Source: Bacteroidota bacterium (GTDB lineage: Bacteria > Bacteroidota > Bacteroidia > Chitinophagales > Chitinophagaceae). From it: 30,592 nt of DNA. The stretch lies in assembly GCA_023415275.1 (NCBI GenBank), contig JAEZLJ010000088.1, positions 1-30,592 of the forward strand, written 5' to 3'. Each line of letters begins with the position of its first letter. Position 1 is the stretch's first letter. The translations under genes and the position numbers were made by a program. Under the pieces are notes generated by a model. It had not been told where the DNA came from. It did not search any database and saw nothing but the letters and a program-made list of their open reading frames with translations. Shown here piece after piece: positions 7,657-16,023 of this stretch.

Positions 7657-9462
7657 ATGTATTCTTCAAAGCGAAATCTATTGTTGCTTTTGTGCGTATT
7701 GACGATGCATGAATTGATGGCAGGCCCTGTAGGGCCTGTTCGTTCCAAAGTGTACGATCAATATGTATTAACGCATTTATTGACACCTGCAGGTCCTGTG
7801 CCAACTGCATTTGATCCCAACGGTGTATATCCCTACCAGAGTTATTCTGAAACATCCAACAGGCCGGTACCCAAAAAGTACCGGTTTGTTGAATTGGAGA
7901 ATGACCATATGAAGGTCATTATATGCCCTGATCTGGGTGGCAAAGTGTATTCCATGATCCATAAGCCATCAGGAAAGGAAGTTTTATATGTTCCTGATGT
8001 AATCAGGTACACCCGGATATTGCCAAGGTTTTATTTTGTGGCTGGTGGTATTGAAGTGAGTTTTCCTATCTCTCATTCGCCTTCTCAAAATGAGACAGTG
8101 GATTATAAAATAGATAAGGTGAAAGACAGAACCTATGTTACCTGTGGTGAAAGAGAGTTGAGGTTTGGTATGCAGTGGTCCGTAGAATATTCGCTAGGAC
8201 CTGGAGATAAATACCTGACGGAAAGGGTAGTGTTTCACAACCCTGGTAAGAATCCTTACCCATGGATGTCATGGTCCAACGCTGCCATGCCTTCCGCGCC
8301 TGATACACGTTTTGACTTTCCTAAAGGAAGGGTTTTATCACATGCCTCGCACATTGATACTATTGACTGGGTGAAACAAGGTCCCAGAGTAGAAGGCGAT
8401 ATCAAGGAAATGACAGGGTATTTCTGGAAGACAAAAGATGTCAATGCTTTTGGAGCTTATACACCCTCCAATGGAACTGGCTTATACCATATTGCAGATG
8501 ATAAAATTGCATCTGGTATAAAACTATGGAGCTATGGAGTGGGGAATGATAGTGCCTGGTCGGTGCTAAGTACAGCGAAGCACCAGACTTACCTGGAGAT
8601 ACAGGGTGGCCCTATCGGTGATCAGTCCATCAAGCTTCAGATGGAACCCGGGCAAACAAGGTGGCATATTGAATATTGGATGCCTACAGGTGAAGCTGTG
8701 AGCATTTATGACCTAAAGGTGCCTGCACAACAGTTACGATCATTGAACCAGGTTCCTTTATTCGGTTGGGCAAGAAAAGAAGAAGTAGGCATATGGAATG
8801 CCCTCCAGGCAGCTTTCCAGAAAAGGTCAGTATTGCCATTGCCGCCGGCAATTGATCAAAATTTATGGGCACCCTCAGGAATGGAAGACCTGGCAGATGC
8901 ATTCAAATTTGCCATCAGCAAGACAACCGGCACAACTGCGGACCTGTGGAAATATTATTATGGAGCCTGGCTGGCCGGAAGGGGAGAGAATGAACCTGCG
9001 ATTCAGCAACTTAGTTTGTCTTCACAGGGGCTTGCCAAAGTTTTGTTGGCCCGTCTTCTGAAAATAAAGGGAGACCTGAAAGGAGCGCAAAAAGCATTTG
9101 AAAGTATCAATGAGAAATGGCTGCAGATACATCCCCAGGTAATAGTGGAAAGAGATAAACTATTAAGAGCTATAGGGGCGCAAACCATTCCAGAAAGAGA
9201 AAAATGGTTGTCGGCAGTGGCGGCCTTAAAAGATGAATGGGTAATAGAAAGAAAAATACAATTGCTCATTGATAAAGGTGAATATGAAACCGCAAGGGAT
9301 CTGTTACTCGCTACCGATTTCCAAAAAGTGCATCAGACCTATACCCGAACGGGTCTTTGGCTGCAATTGTGTAAAAAGCTCAACCTGGATTGTAACGCCA
9401 TACCTGCACAATTGGGAGAGGACAGGCTGGCTACGTTTGGTGCTTACCGTGAGTATGAATAA
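7657..9462 (+). CDS. DUF5107 protein, secreted, mutarotase-like fold with helical C-terminal part
   Basis: A 601-residue exported protein. A signal peptide (about 1-22, ending LMA) precedes a DUF5107 region at about 45-350, recognised by ELENDHMKVIICPDLGGKVY, the GGIEVSFP segment and the conserved WSNAA. DUF5107 has the galactose-mutarotase-like beta-sandwich also found in several glycoside hydrolases. Residues about 390-601 are helix-rich and resemble TPR-type repeats. Proteins of this class sit in carbohydrate loci of many bacteria, but I know no assured reaction for them. It lies between the GH123-like and GH97 genes with gaps of 4 and 10 bases, so it is co-transcribed and probably acts on the same glycan in the periplasm, as a glycosidase, lyase or epimerase. 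The family is confident and the activity unknown. Confidence 0.8.
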   Translation: MYSSKRNLLLLLCVLTMHELMAGPVGPVRSKVYDQYVLTHLLTPAGPVPTAFDPNGVYPYQSYSETSNRPVPKKYRFVELENDHMKVIICPDLGGKVYSMIHKPSGKEVLYVPDVIRYTRILPRFYFVAGGIEVSFPISHSPSQNETVDYKIDKVKDRTYVTCGERELRFGMQWSVEYSLGPGDKYLTERVVFHNPGKNPYPWMSWSNAAMPSAPDTRFDFPKGRVLSHASHIDTIDWVKQGPRVEGDIKEMTGYFWKTKDVNAFGAYTPSNGTGLYHIADDKIASGIKLWSYGVGNDSAWSVLSTAKHQTYLEIQGGPIGDQSIKLQMEPGQTRWHIEYWMPTGEAVSIYDLKVPAQQLRSLNQVPLFGWARKEEVGIWNALQAAFQKRSVLPLPPAIDQNLWAPSGMEDLADAFKFAISKTTGTTADLWKYYYGAWLAGRGENEPAIQQLSLSSQGLAKVLLARLLKIKGDLKGAQKAFESINEKWLQIHPQVIVERDKLLRAIGAQTIPEREKWLSAVAALKDEWVIERKIQLLIDKGEYETARDLLLATDFQKVHQTYTRTGLWLQLCKKLNLDCNAIPAQLGEDRLATFGAYREYE

Positions 9463-9472
9463 CTTGTAAATT

Positions 9473-11449
9473 ATGAAAGCGGTACTTGCACCTTTACTAT
9501 CCATTTTATTTCATTTGCAGGCTCAATCAATGGACAGCCTTCAGGTGTACTCTCCGGATAGGCAAATAAAGGTTACGGTACTGATTGGCGCCGAAATCAG
9601 TTACCATATTGAGACGGATGGGGTGCGGATCATGGAGCCCTCTAAAATCGCCTTGCAGATAAAGGGTGAACGCCCTGGTGATATGCTCAGATTACGCAGG
9701 CATTCGATAAAAGCGGTGAATGAAGTAATAGTCTCTGCCGTTCCCGAGAAGAGAAAGAATATAAAGAATCAATACAATGAGCTCAACCTGGAATTTAAAC
9801 AACCCTATAGTCTTGCATTCAGGGTGTATGATGATGGTGTGGCCTATAGATGGTCTACCCGGTTTAAAGATTCTATCCTGGTAAAAAACGAAGTAGCGGA
9901 ATTCCGATTTCCAAAGGGTAAAAAGGTGAGGCTTCCACTATTGCCACCCCGGCAGGGATCAGACAGGTACCATACCAGTTTTGAAGAACTCTATCAACTT
10001 AAGTCCATTGACAGTCTTGATGATTCAGCAATGGCATTCAACCCTGTATTAACTGGTATTGAAAACGAAGTAAAGATTGGAATTACTGAGTCTGATCTTA
10101 ATGATTTCCCGGGTATGTTTATCACTGGTACTGGTAGCCCGTCGTTACAAGCGGCCTTTGCTCCCTATCCATTGGAGCAGGAACTGACCACGAGCTTATA
10201 TCCACAGTATTTGGTTACCCGGCGTGCAGATTACATTGCCCATACCCGGGGTACCCGAACGTTTCCCTGGAGAGTGATGATCATTGCAAGGCACGATATT
10301 GAATTGCCTGGAAATGACCTGGTGTTTCGCCTGGGTGCTCCCACTTCTGTCAAAGACCTTTCGTGGATCCGTCCGGGAAAATGCACTGATGAATGGATCA
10401 TAGGTATCAACCTGTTTAATGTGGCCTTTAAAACAGGAGTGAATACAGCTAGCTATAAGTTCTATATTGATTTTGCAAAGAAATTTGGATTCGACAGGAT
10501 CATGATGGATGCCGGCTGGAGTAATAACAATGACCTGTTTGATATCAATCCGGATATTAACATGGATACCTTGTCAGCTTATGCAAAGCAACAGGGCATT
10601 AAAATAAGTATGTGGACCCTGGCGGCAACCCTGGACCGTCAATTGGATAGTGCCCTTGACCAGTTTAATAAATGGGGCGTAGATTTTATCATGACAGATT
10701 TCATGGACCGGGATGACCAGTTAATGGTGAATTTTTATCATCGGGTTGCCAAAGCCTGTGCCGACCATCATATTATGATCATGTACCACGGGGCCTTTCC
10801 GCCCAAAGGTTTCAATAGGACCTGGCCAAACGCCATTACAAGGGAAGGTGTATTAGGTTCAGAATACAATATCTGGAGTGATAAGCCTACGCCTGGTCAT
10901 GATGTTACATTACCTTATACACGCATGCTGGCTGGCTCATTGGACTATGAGCCGGGGATTTTAGATAATGCCACAAGGGAACAGTTCAGGCCCATTAATC
11001 AAAAAGTTATGAGCCAGGGAACACGTTGTCACCAGATGGCTATGTTCCTGGTATATGACAGTCCTGTGCAGATATTTTCCGGGAATCCTTCTCAGGGTTT
11101 ATTGGAACCGGAATTCATGCAAATGCTGGGAAGCTTTCCCACCACCTGGGATGATACGAAAATACTGGCGGGAACTGTAGGCGAATATATCATCACGGCA
11201 AGGAAAAAAGGAAAGGACTGGTACATTGCAGGCATGACGAACTGGAGTTCCAGGGAAATAGAATTGATTACAGATGCAATAGAAACAGGCTTATATGAGG
11301 TTGTACTTTGCAAGGACGGGATCAATGCAGAGAAGTATCCATCAGATTATCTTATTGAGAAGTTTAACTGGCAAAAAGGACAACCATTGAAAGTAGCCAT
11401 GGCACCTGGTGGGGGATTCGTTTTAAAGCTTACAAAAATTGGCGGATGA
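9473..11449 (+). CDS. GH97 glycoside hydrolase, retaining type (alpha-galactosidase-like)
   Basis: A 658-residue periplasmic enzyme with a short signal peptide (1-18, ending LQAQ), an N-terminal beta-sandwich (about 22-290), a (beta/alpha)8 barrel (about 300-560) and a C-terminal beta domain. GH97 splits into inverting alpha-glucosidases such as SusB and retaining enzymes such as alpha-galactosidases. Here TDFMDRDDQ gives Asp409 at the nucleophile place of retaining members, and Glu464 in LGSEYNIW lies 55 residues later, the same spacing as the D415/E470 pair known in the Bacteroides retaining enzyme. I therefore predict retaining action on an alpha-galactoside or beta-L-arabinopyranoside-like bond. 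It is the last gene of the susC operon; the convergent ROK gene ends five bases away. Confidence 0.9.
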   Translation: MKAVLAPLLSILFHLQAQSMDSLQVYSPDRQIKVTVLIGAEISYHIETDGVRIMEPSKIALQIKGERPGDMLRLRRHSIKAVNEVIVSAVPEKRKNIKNQYNELNLEFKQPYSLAFRVYDDGVAYRWSTRFKDSILVKNEVAEFRFPKGKKVRLPLLPPRQGSDRYHTSFEELYQLKSIDSLDDSAMAFNPVLTGIENEVKIGITESDLNDFPGMFITGTGSPSLQAAFAPYPLEQELTTSLYPQYLVTRRADYIAHTRGTRTFPWRVMIIARHDIELPGNDLVFRLGAPTSVKDLSWIRPGKCTDEWIIGINLFNVAFKTGVNTASYKFYIDFAKKFGFDRIMMDAGWSNNNDLFDINPDINMDTLSAYAKQQGIKISMWTLAATLDRQLDSALDQFNKWGVDFIMTDFMDRDDQLMVNFYHRVAKACADHHIMIMYHGAFPPKGFNRTWPNAITREGVLGSEYNIWSDKPTPGHDVTLPYTRMLAGSLDYEPGILDNATREQFRPINQKVMSQGTRCHQMAMFLVYDSPVQIFSGNPSQGLLEPEFMQMLGSFPTTWDDTKILAGTVGEYIITARKKGKDWYIAGMTNWSSREIELITDAIETGLYEVVLCKDGINAEKYPSDYLIEKFNWQKGQPLKVAMAPGGGFVLKLTKIGG

Positions 11450-11454
11450 GTGGA

Positions 11455-12306
11455 TCATTTATGATGATCGTAATGTAATGCTGCTGCACCCAGAATACCG
11501 CTGTTCTTTGATGCTGATACTTCCACCTTCAGGTCTGCTCCTGCACCCTGGTAGGGAAATTCTTTTATAGTGGCCCACAAGGAGCGTTCGAAAAAAGAGT
11601 AGGCTTTGCTTACCGACCCTCCCAAAATGATCAGCTCCACATCTAAAGCAAATAATATGATCTTGATGGCATTGCCCAAATGAATGCCTAATTCAGCGTA
11701 CATGTCAAGGGCCTTTGATTCACCACGCAATGCGTTTTCAAATGCTGCTTCACCTTCAATGCCATGAACATTTTTAAAGAATTGACCACTGGCATAATAC
11801 TCAACAACATGGTTTTTATAAGGTATCATTCCGAATTCGCCGGCACCACAATGGCTGCCAGTGTATAAATATTTATTCAGGATAAGCCCTGAGCCAAGTC
11901 CCGTGCCTACAGTTAAACCAACCATGGAATTGGAACCCTTTCCCTTGCCAAAATAATATTCACCCAGGGCAAAGCAGTTGGCATCATTGTTAACGAGAAC
12001 GGGTAACTGAAACCTGTCTTCAATGAGCTTTTGTAATGGAATTTGTTTCCAGGAAGGTATGTTGACCACATCGAATACCGTTCCTGTTTGTTGATCCACC
12101 AGTCCAGGTACCCCTATGCCAATTCCGGTAACGGAAGGAGAGAGGAGCTTTTCTATGAAGTGGAAAACCTGGTCTAATACTTCTTCTGACGACTGATGTC
12201 CGGAAAGCTTTTTGGCCAGGATAGGGCCCAGTGATTGTTGCACCACGCATCCCGCCCTGATATTAGTACCTCCAAGGTCAATACCTATGATGGAACCCTC
12301 GATCAT
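11455..12306 (-). CDS. ROK-family sugar kinase
   Basis: A 283-residue cytosolic kinase of the ROK family, which phosphorylates hexoses or N-acetylhexosamines, usually at O6, with ATP. The ATP-binding DLGGTN is at residues 10-15 and the catalytic Asp108 lies in VNNDAN. The sugar/metal site reads HCGAGEFG. The CxCGxxGCxE zinc motif of many ROK regulators and NagK enzymes is absent, as in a number of Bacteroidota ROK kinases. The start codon overlaps the stop of the NagB-like gene by 4 bases (ATGA), so the two are translationally coupled. With the NagB-like product it may turn an imported amino sugar into a 6-phosphate. Substrate (glucose, GlcNAc, ManNAc or GalNAc) is not decided. Confidence 0.9.
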   Translation of the reverse strand: MIEGSIIGIDLGGTNIRAGCVVQQSLGPILAKKLSGHQSSEEVLDQVFHFIEKLLSPSVTGIGIGVPGLVDQQTGTVFDVVNIPSWKQIPLQKLIEDRFQLPVLVNNDANCFALGEYYFGKGKGSNSMVGLTVGTGLGSGLILNKYLYTGSHCGAGEFGMIPYKNHVVEYYASGQFFKNVHGIEGEAAFENALRGESKALDMYAELGIHLGNAIKIILFALDVELIILGGSVSKAYSFFERSLWATIKEFPYQGAGADLKVEVSASKNSGILGAAALHYDHHK

Positions 12307-13040
12307 AGATTGGTTGGTTTATTCAAAAGGCTTGCGGCTTCCTTATCAAGATAGATGGTCAATGAAGGATGCGAACGTAACAGGCTGGCAGGTATCATGT
12401 CACTACTTTCTTCTTCAATGATCCGTTTCACTATTGCTGCTTTGTGGGCACCGCTCACCAACAATATTACATGCCTGGCTTCCATAATATTGCCAAGGCC
12501 AAGGGTAATGCCTTGTGAAATATCATGCGGGGAAGTGAAATATTTTTGACCCACCCGCTGGGTTTCCTCATCTATGGCCGCCACATGGGAATGTGTTTCC
12601 AGGGAAGCCCCTGGTTCATTCATGCCTACATGCCCATTAAGACCCAGGCCAAGTATTACCACTTCAATCCCATTTTGTTGTTGGATGAATGCCTCGGTTC
12701 TTTTGCATTCTGCTTCCAGGTCTTTACGGCCATCAAAAAAGCAAATGTTGCTTTCTGCAATATGTAATGGATTAAAGAATTGCTTATCTATATGATACCG
12801 GCAGCTTCCTTCATCAGATCCATTCATGCCGCCCCATTCATCCAGGCCTACAAATTTCCAATCACTTACATCTACCTGCCGGGTCTTTTGCCTATTCACC
12901 AGTTCAGCAAACAAGCCGGAAGGAGTGTCTCCCGAAGCCAGGCAAACCAGTTTTGATTCAGAGTGATCCATCAGAGCAATCAGGTCATTAGCAGCCTGTT
13001 CAGACATGTCTTTATAGCTGTCATTTATAATGATCTTCAT
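12303..13040 (-). CDS. nagB: NagB-family amino-sugar-6-phosphate deaminase/isomerase
   Basis: A 245-residue cytosolic enzyme of the glucosamine-6-phosphate deaminase family, which turns an amino-sugar 6-phosphate into a ketose 6-phosphate and ammonia. The phosphate loop ASGDTPSG (35-42) replaces the usual ATGSTP. The catalytic Asp-Glu pair is Asp67-Glu68 (LDEW), and the NGHVGMNEPG block supplies Asn135, His137 and Glu142. Asn instead of Asp before GH also occurs in some functional relatives, as far as I recall. The related 6-phosphogluconolactonases lack the NEPG block, so NagB-like activity is preferred; galactosamine-6-phosphate is as possible as glucosamine-6-phosphate. It lies 17 bases after the Gfo/Idh gene and overlaps the ROK gene by 4 bases. 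No NagA-type deacetylase is present in the window. Confidence 0.85.
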   Translation of the reverse strand: MKIIINDSYKDMSEQAANDLIALMDHSESKLVCLASGDTPSGLFAELVNRQKTRQVDVSDWKFVGLDEWGGMNGSDEGSCRYHIDKQFFNPLHIAESNICFFDGRKDLEAECKRTEAFIQQQNGIEVVILGLGLNGHVGMNEPGASLETHSHVAAIDEETQRVGQKYFTSPHDISQGITLGLGNIMEARHVILLVSGAHKAAIVKRIIEEESSDMIPASLLRSHPSLTIYLDKEAASLLNKPTNL

Positions 13041-13057
13041 CTTAATTGTTTATGGTT

Positions 13058-14152
13058 TTATTGTACGGAAGAAGTTTCAAGCCAAAGATCAATTGGTTTG
13101 ATCACCCTGGGTGAAAAAGGCAAGGTTATCTTTTTTCCCTGGGCTGCAGAAGCATAAGCTGCATATATGATCTCGAGCACGGCTCTGCCATCTTCACCGG
13201 TAACCAAAGGTTCTTTATCATTTTGGACACAATCAATAAAATGTTTGAGTTCCTGGGGATAACCCTGGTTGAAAGCTTCTTCAAAAATGGTAAAAGTCCA
13301 GCCCACTGTGGTATCAGCTTTTTCCATAGCATACCCATAACCATTTTTGCTATAGGCTATAGCCGCATTGCCCATGAATAGATCAGCATAGACCACGCCA
13401 CCAGTACCATATACTTCACTTCTGTCGTCCATGCCACCATGTTTAGCCCAACTGTTTTCCACCACCCCGGTTACACCGTTTTCAAATTCAATGATCACCA
13501 CTGAGTTGTCTTCTGCCTTGGTGCGTCCCTTGTGATATACGGTTGACATGGTAGCGTAAACAGTTTTAGCCTTTGCATTTTTAAGCATCCACCTGAACCA
13601 GGCAATGCCATGGCATCCCATGTCCATCAATACTCCACCACCTGCCAGGTTAACATCATAGAACCAGTCGGAATGAGGGCCTGAGTGCTTTTCCGATTGT
13701 TTCAACATATAGATGTCACCTATAGCACCTTCATTCACCATTTGCCTTACACGCTCATACTTGGGTGCAAAGCACAACTCTTCTGCATACATTAATTTAA
13801 CGCCTGCTTTTTTACATGCGCTGATCATGGCATCGGCTTCTTCCAGGGTTACAGCCAATGGTTTTTCAATAATGATGTGTTTACCTGCGGCGGCTGCTTT
13901 CATTGTTGCTTCAGCATGTAAAAAATTGGGCAGGCAAATATCTATTACATCGGCACCTGAAGATTGAATGATTGTATCAAGGTCATTATACCATTGTGCA
14001 ATACCATGTTTTTGTGCAAACGATTGCGCCTTTTCAGCGTTGCGTGTATAAACGGCAACCACTTCGGCATTAGGAACAAAGCGATGGTAGCTTTCGCAGT
14101 GGATTTCACTGATGAAACCCGCTCCCAGTATAGCAATTTTTATTGGAGCCAT
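13058..14152 (-). CDS. Gfo/Idh/MocA-family NAD(P)-dependent sugar oxidoreductase
   Basis: A 364-residue cytosolic enzyme. The N-terminal Rossmann domain carries AILGAGF (7-13) and the family's EKP motif with Lys97. The C-terminal domain has GGGVLMDMGCH, with Asp177 and His181 at the usual catalytic places. Members oxidise or reduce sugars, inositols and 3-keto sugars. There is no Tat or Sec signal, which argues against the secreted GH109 alpha-N-acetylgalactosaminidase branch. It heads a three-gene operon with nagB-like and ROK genes and is divergent from the GMC/DUF1080/GH3 operon, so conversion of a 3-keto sugar back to the hydroxy sugar in the cytoplasm is a reasonable guess. A strong LacI-type operator lies inside the coding region about 125 bases after the start codon. 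Confidence 0.88.
   Translation of the reverse strand: MAPIKIAILGAGFISEIHCESYHRFVPNAEVVAVYTRNAEKAQSFAQKHGIAQWYNDLDTIIQSSGADVIDICLPNFLHAEATMKAAAAGKHIIIEKPLAVTLEEADAMISACKKAGVKLMYAEELCFAPKYERVRQMVNEGAIGDIYMLKQSEKHSGPHSDWFYDVNLAGGGVLMDMGCHGIAWFRWMLKNAKAKTVYATMSTVYHKGRTKAEDNSVVIIEFENGVTGVVENSWAKHGGMDDRSEVYGTGGVVYADLFMGNAAIAYSKNGYGYAMEKADTTVGWTFTIFEEAFNQGYPQELKHFIDCVQNDKEPLVTGEDGRAVLEIIYAAYASAAQGKKITLPFSPRVIKPIDLWLETSSVQ
14014..14029. promoter_or_regulatory. LacI-type operator inside the Gfo/Idh coding sequence
   Basis: GTGCAAACGATTGCGC matches 14 of 16 positions of the shared palindrome, as good as the promoter operators. It sits 124-139 bases downstream of the Gfo/Idh start codon and encodes part of AQSFAQKHG. 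Such a site could act as a roadblock to the operon or help form a repression loop; no operator was found in the 122-base divergent promoter itself. Chance cannot be excluded. Confidence 0.5.
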
Positions 14153-14274
14153 AATAATAAGATTATGTGATAGGATAAAATAAAAGCATTTCGTATGAAT
14201 AGAAAAATCAGCTCCTGCACAATCAAAATTGTTTACCTTCCAAAACCAATATAAATCATTAAAATATCTTCCCT
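14153..14274. promoter_or_regulatory. Divergent promoter region between the Gfo/Idh and GMC operons
   Basis: These 122 AT-rich bases must hold the start signals for two divergent operons. I see no convincing -33/-7 pair and no copy of the LacI-type operator here; the best symmetric element is a loose ACAATCAAAATTGT around 14220-14233. Confidence 0.4.
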
Positions 14275-16008
14275 ATGCCCGGTGATTCATTATCTGCAAA
14301 TATTTCATCGAAAGGTGTGCAGCAAAACAGTTTTGATGCGATCGTTATCGGCTCAGGCATTAGTGGCGGTTGGGCTGCGAAAGAATTATGTGATCAGGGA
14401 CTGCGAACATTGGTATTGGAAAGAGGCAGAAATGTAGAGCATAATAAGGATTATCCTACCGCTACCAAGGCCCCCTGGGAATTTGTTCACCGCGGCCGAA
14501 TGACTAAGGAGTTTTTACAGGAGAATCCATTGATCAGTAAAGCGGCAGGATTTGGTGAAGAGACAGCTCATTTTTTTATTAAGGATAAGGATCATCCCTA
14601 TATACAGGAAAAGCCTTTTGACTGGATCAGGGGTTACCAGGTCGGTGGGAAATCACTGACCTGGGGACGGGCCTGCCAGCGCTGGAGTGAGAATGAATTT
14701 ACTTCGGGTGCCCGTTTGGGTTATGGTATAGAATGGCCCATTAATTATAAAGAAATTGCTCCATGGTACTCGCACGTTGAAAAATTTATTGGAGTATGTG
14801 GGACCAAAGATGGCATTGAAGCTATGCCCGATGGCGAATTTATGCCTCCTTTCGATTTCAACTGTGCAGAGGACCAGATTCAAAAATCAATCAATAGTCA
14901 TTATAAGGACAGGCACCTGGTGCATGCGCGATGGGCTCATTTGACTGCACCCACTGATGTTCATTATAAACAGGGTAGGGCCAAATGCCAGGCCAGGAAC
15001 CTATGCATGCGGGGCTGTCCGTTTGGGGGATATTTTAGCTCCGTATCTTCTACCATTCCGTGGGCAAAGGCAACTGGTAAATTAACAGTACGTCCTTTTT
15101 CTGTGGTACACTCCATCATTTACGATGAGAAGAAACAAAAAGCAGTAGGTGTTCGCGTTATTGACAGCAACACTAAGGAGTCTACAGATTTCTTTGCTCG
15201 TGTGATCTTTGTCAATGCCTCGGCTTTAAATAGCAACCTTGTATTATTAAATTCAACATCTTCCAGGTTTCCCAATGGTTTGGGCAACGATAGTGGCCTT
15301 TTAGGCAAGTATGTGGCACACCATAATTACAGGGCCTCTGTGAATGGACAACTGGATGGTATGGAAGATAAATACTTCTACGGTAAAAATCCCACAGAGC
15401 CTATCCTGGCCAATTACCGCAACCTTTATAAACATGATATGGATTATGTGGGTGGCTTTACCACGTTCATGGGCGCTTACCGTAGCGCAGCAAACGAAGA
15501 GACAATGCCGGAAACAATAGGAGCCAATTATAAGGAAGCCATGTCTGAACCGGGAGGATGGGGAACGTATATGTATATGCAGGGGGAAACCATTCCAAAG
15601 GAAACCAATCATGTGAGGTTGAGCACCGATCAGAAAGACCAATGGGGTATTCCTTTATTGGTAATGTCGGTTGATTATGATGACAATGATGAAAAAATGA
15701 TCAAAGATTTTCTGCAGCAAAGTGCCGAAATGCTGGAGCAGGCAGGTGTAAGGAATATCAATCAATATGATAACCACCAGGCACCCGGCCTTGATATCCA
15801 TGAAATGGGTGGTTGCCGTATGGGTAAGGATCCTAAAACTTCACTGCTCAATAAGAATAATCAAATGCATCATTGCCCGAATGTCTTTGTTACTGATGGA
15901 GCATGCATGACAAGCACGGGCAACCAAAGTCCTTCTTTGCTATATATGGCACTTACTGCCAGGGCCGCAAACTTTGCCGTGGGAGAAATGAAGAAGGGAA
16001 ATTTATAA
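14275..16008 (+). CDS. GMC-family FAD-dependent sugar dehydrogenase with three-Cys Fe-S-like motif
   Basis: A 577-residue flavoenzyme. The FAD-binding VIGSGISGGWAA lies near residue 23, and the active-site His509 is in HEMGGCRMG with Asn550 in GNQSPSL. Cys238, Cys244 and Cys248 form C-x5-C-x3-C, the spacing recalled for the [3Fe-4S] cluster in multisubunit bacterial FAD glucose dehydrogenases, so electrons probably go to a cytochrome rather than oxygen. Bacteroidota members are often encoded beside a small Tat-exported gluconate-dehydrogenase-subunit-3-like protein; none is in this window and this protein has no signal peptide of its own. Close co-transcription with DUF1080 (15-base gap) and GH3 suggests oxidation of a sugar or glycoside at C3. 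The substrate is unproven. The first ATG of the frame is taken as start. Confidence 0.9.
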   Translation: MPGDSLSANISSKGVQQNSFDAIVIGSGISGGWAAKELCDQGLRTLVLERGRNVEHNKDYPTATKAPWEFVHRGRMTKEFLQENPLISKAAGFGEETAHFFIKDKDHPYIQEKPFDWIRGYQVGGKSLTWGRACQRWSENEFTSGARLGYGIEWPINYKEIAPWYSHVEKFIGVCGTKDGIEAMPDGEFMPPFDFNCAEDQIQKSINSHYKDRHLVHARWAHLTAPTDVHYKQGRAKCQARNLCMRGCPFGGYFSSVSSTIPWAKATGKLTVRPFSVVHSIIYDEKKQKAVGVRVIDSNTKESTDFFARVIFVNASALNSNLVLLNSTSSRFPNGLGNDSGLLGKYVAHHNYRASVNGQLDGMEDKYFYGKNPTEPILANYRNLYKHDMDYVGGFTTFMGAYRSAANEETMPETIGANYKEAMSEPGGWGTYMYMQGETIPKETNHVRLSTDQKDQWGIPLLVMSVDYDDNDEKMIKDFLQQSAEMLEQAGVRNINQYDNHQAPGLDIHEMGGCRMGKDPKTSLLNKNNQMHHCPNVFVTDGACMTSTGNQSPSLLYMALTARAANFAVGEMKKGNL

Positions 16009-16023
16009 AATACATTTATTTAT

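Noticed and set aside
13058..14152. Gfo/Idh protein as a GH109 alpha-N-acetylgalactosaminidase
   Set aside because: GH109 proteins of Bacteroidota are larger and carry a Tat or Sec signal; this one begins directly with the Rossmann fold and keeps EKP and the D-x3-H pair of ordinary dehydrogenases.
14220..14233. LacI operator in the Gfo/Idh-GMC divergent promoter
   Set aside because: The ACAATCAAAATTGT element lacks the central CG and the GCGC arms of the other sites.
15301..15642. 113-residue minus-strand frame inside the GMC gene
   Set aside because: Antisense to conserved GMC sequence with no recognisable domain.
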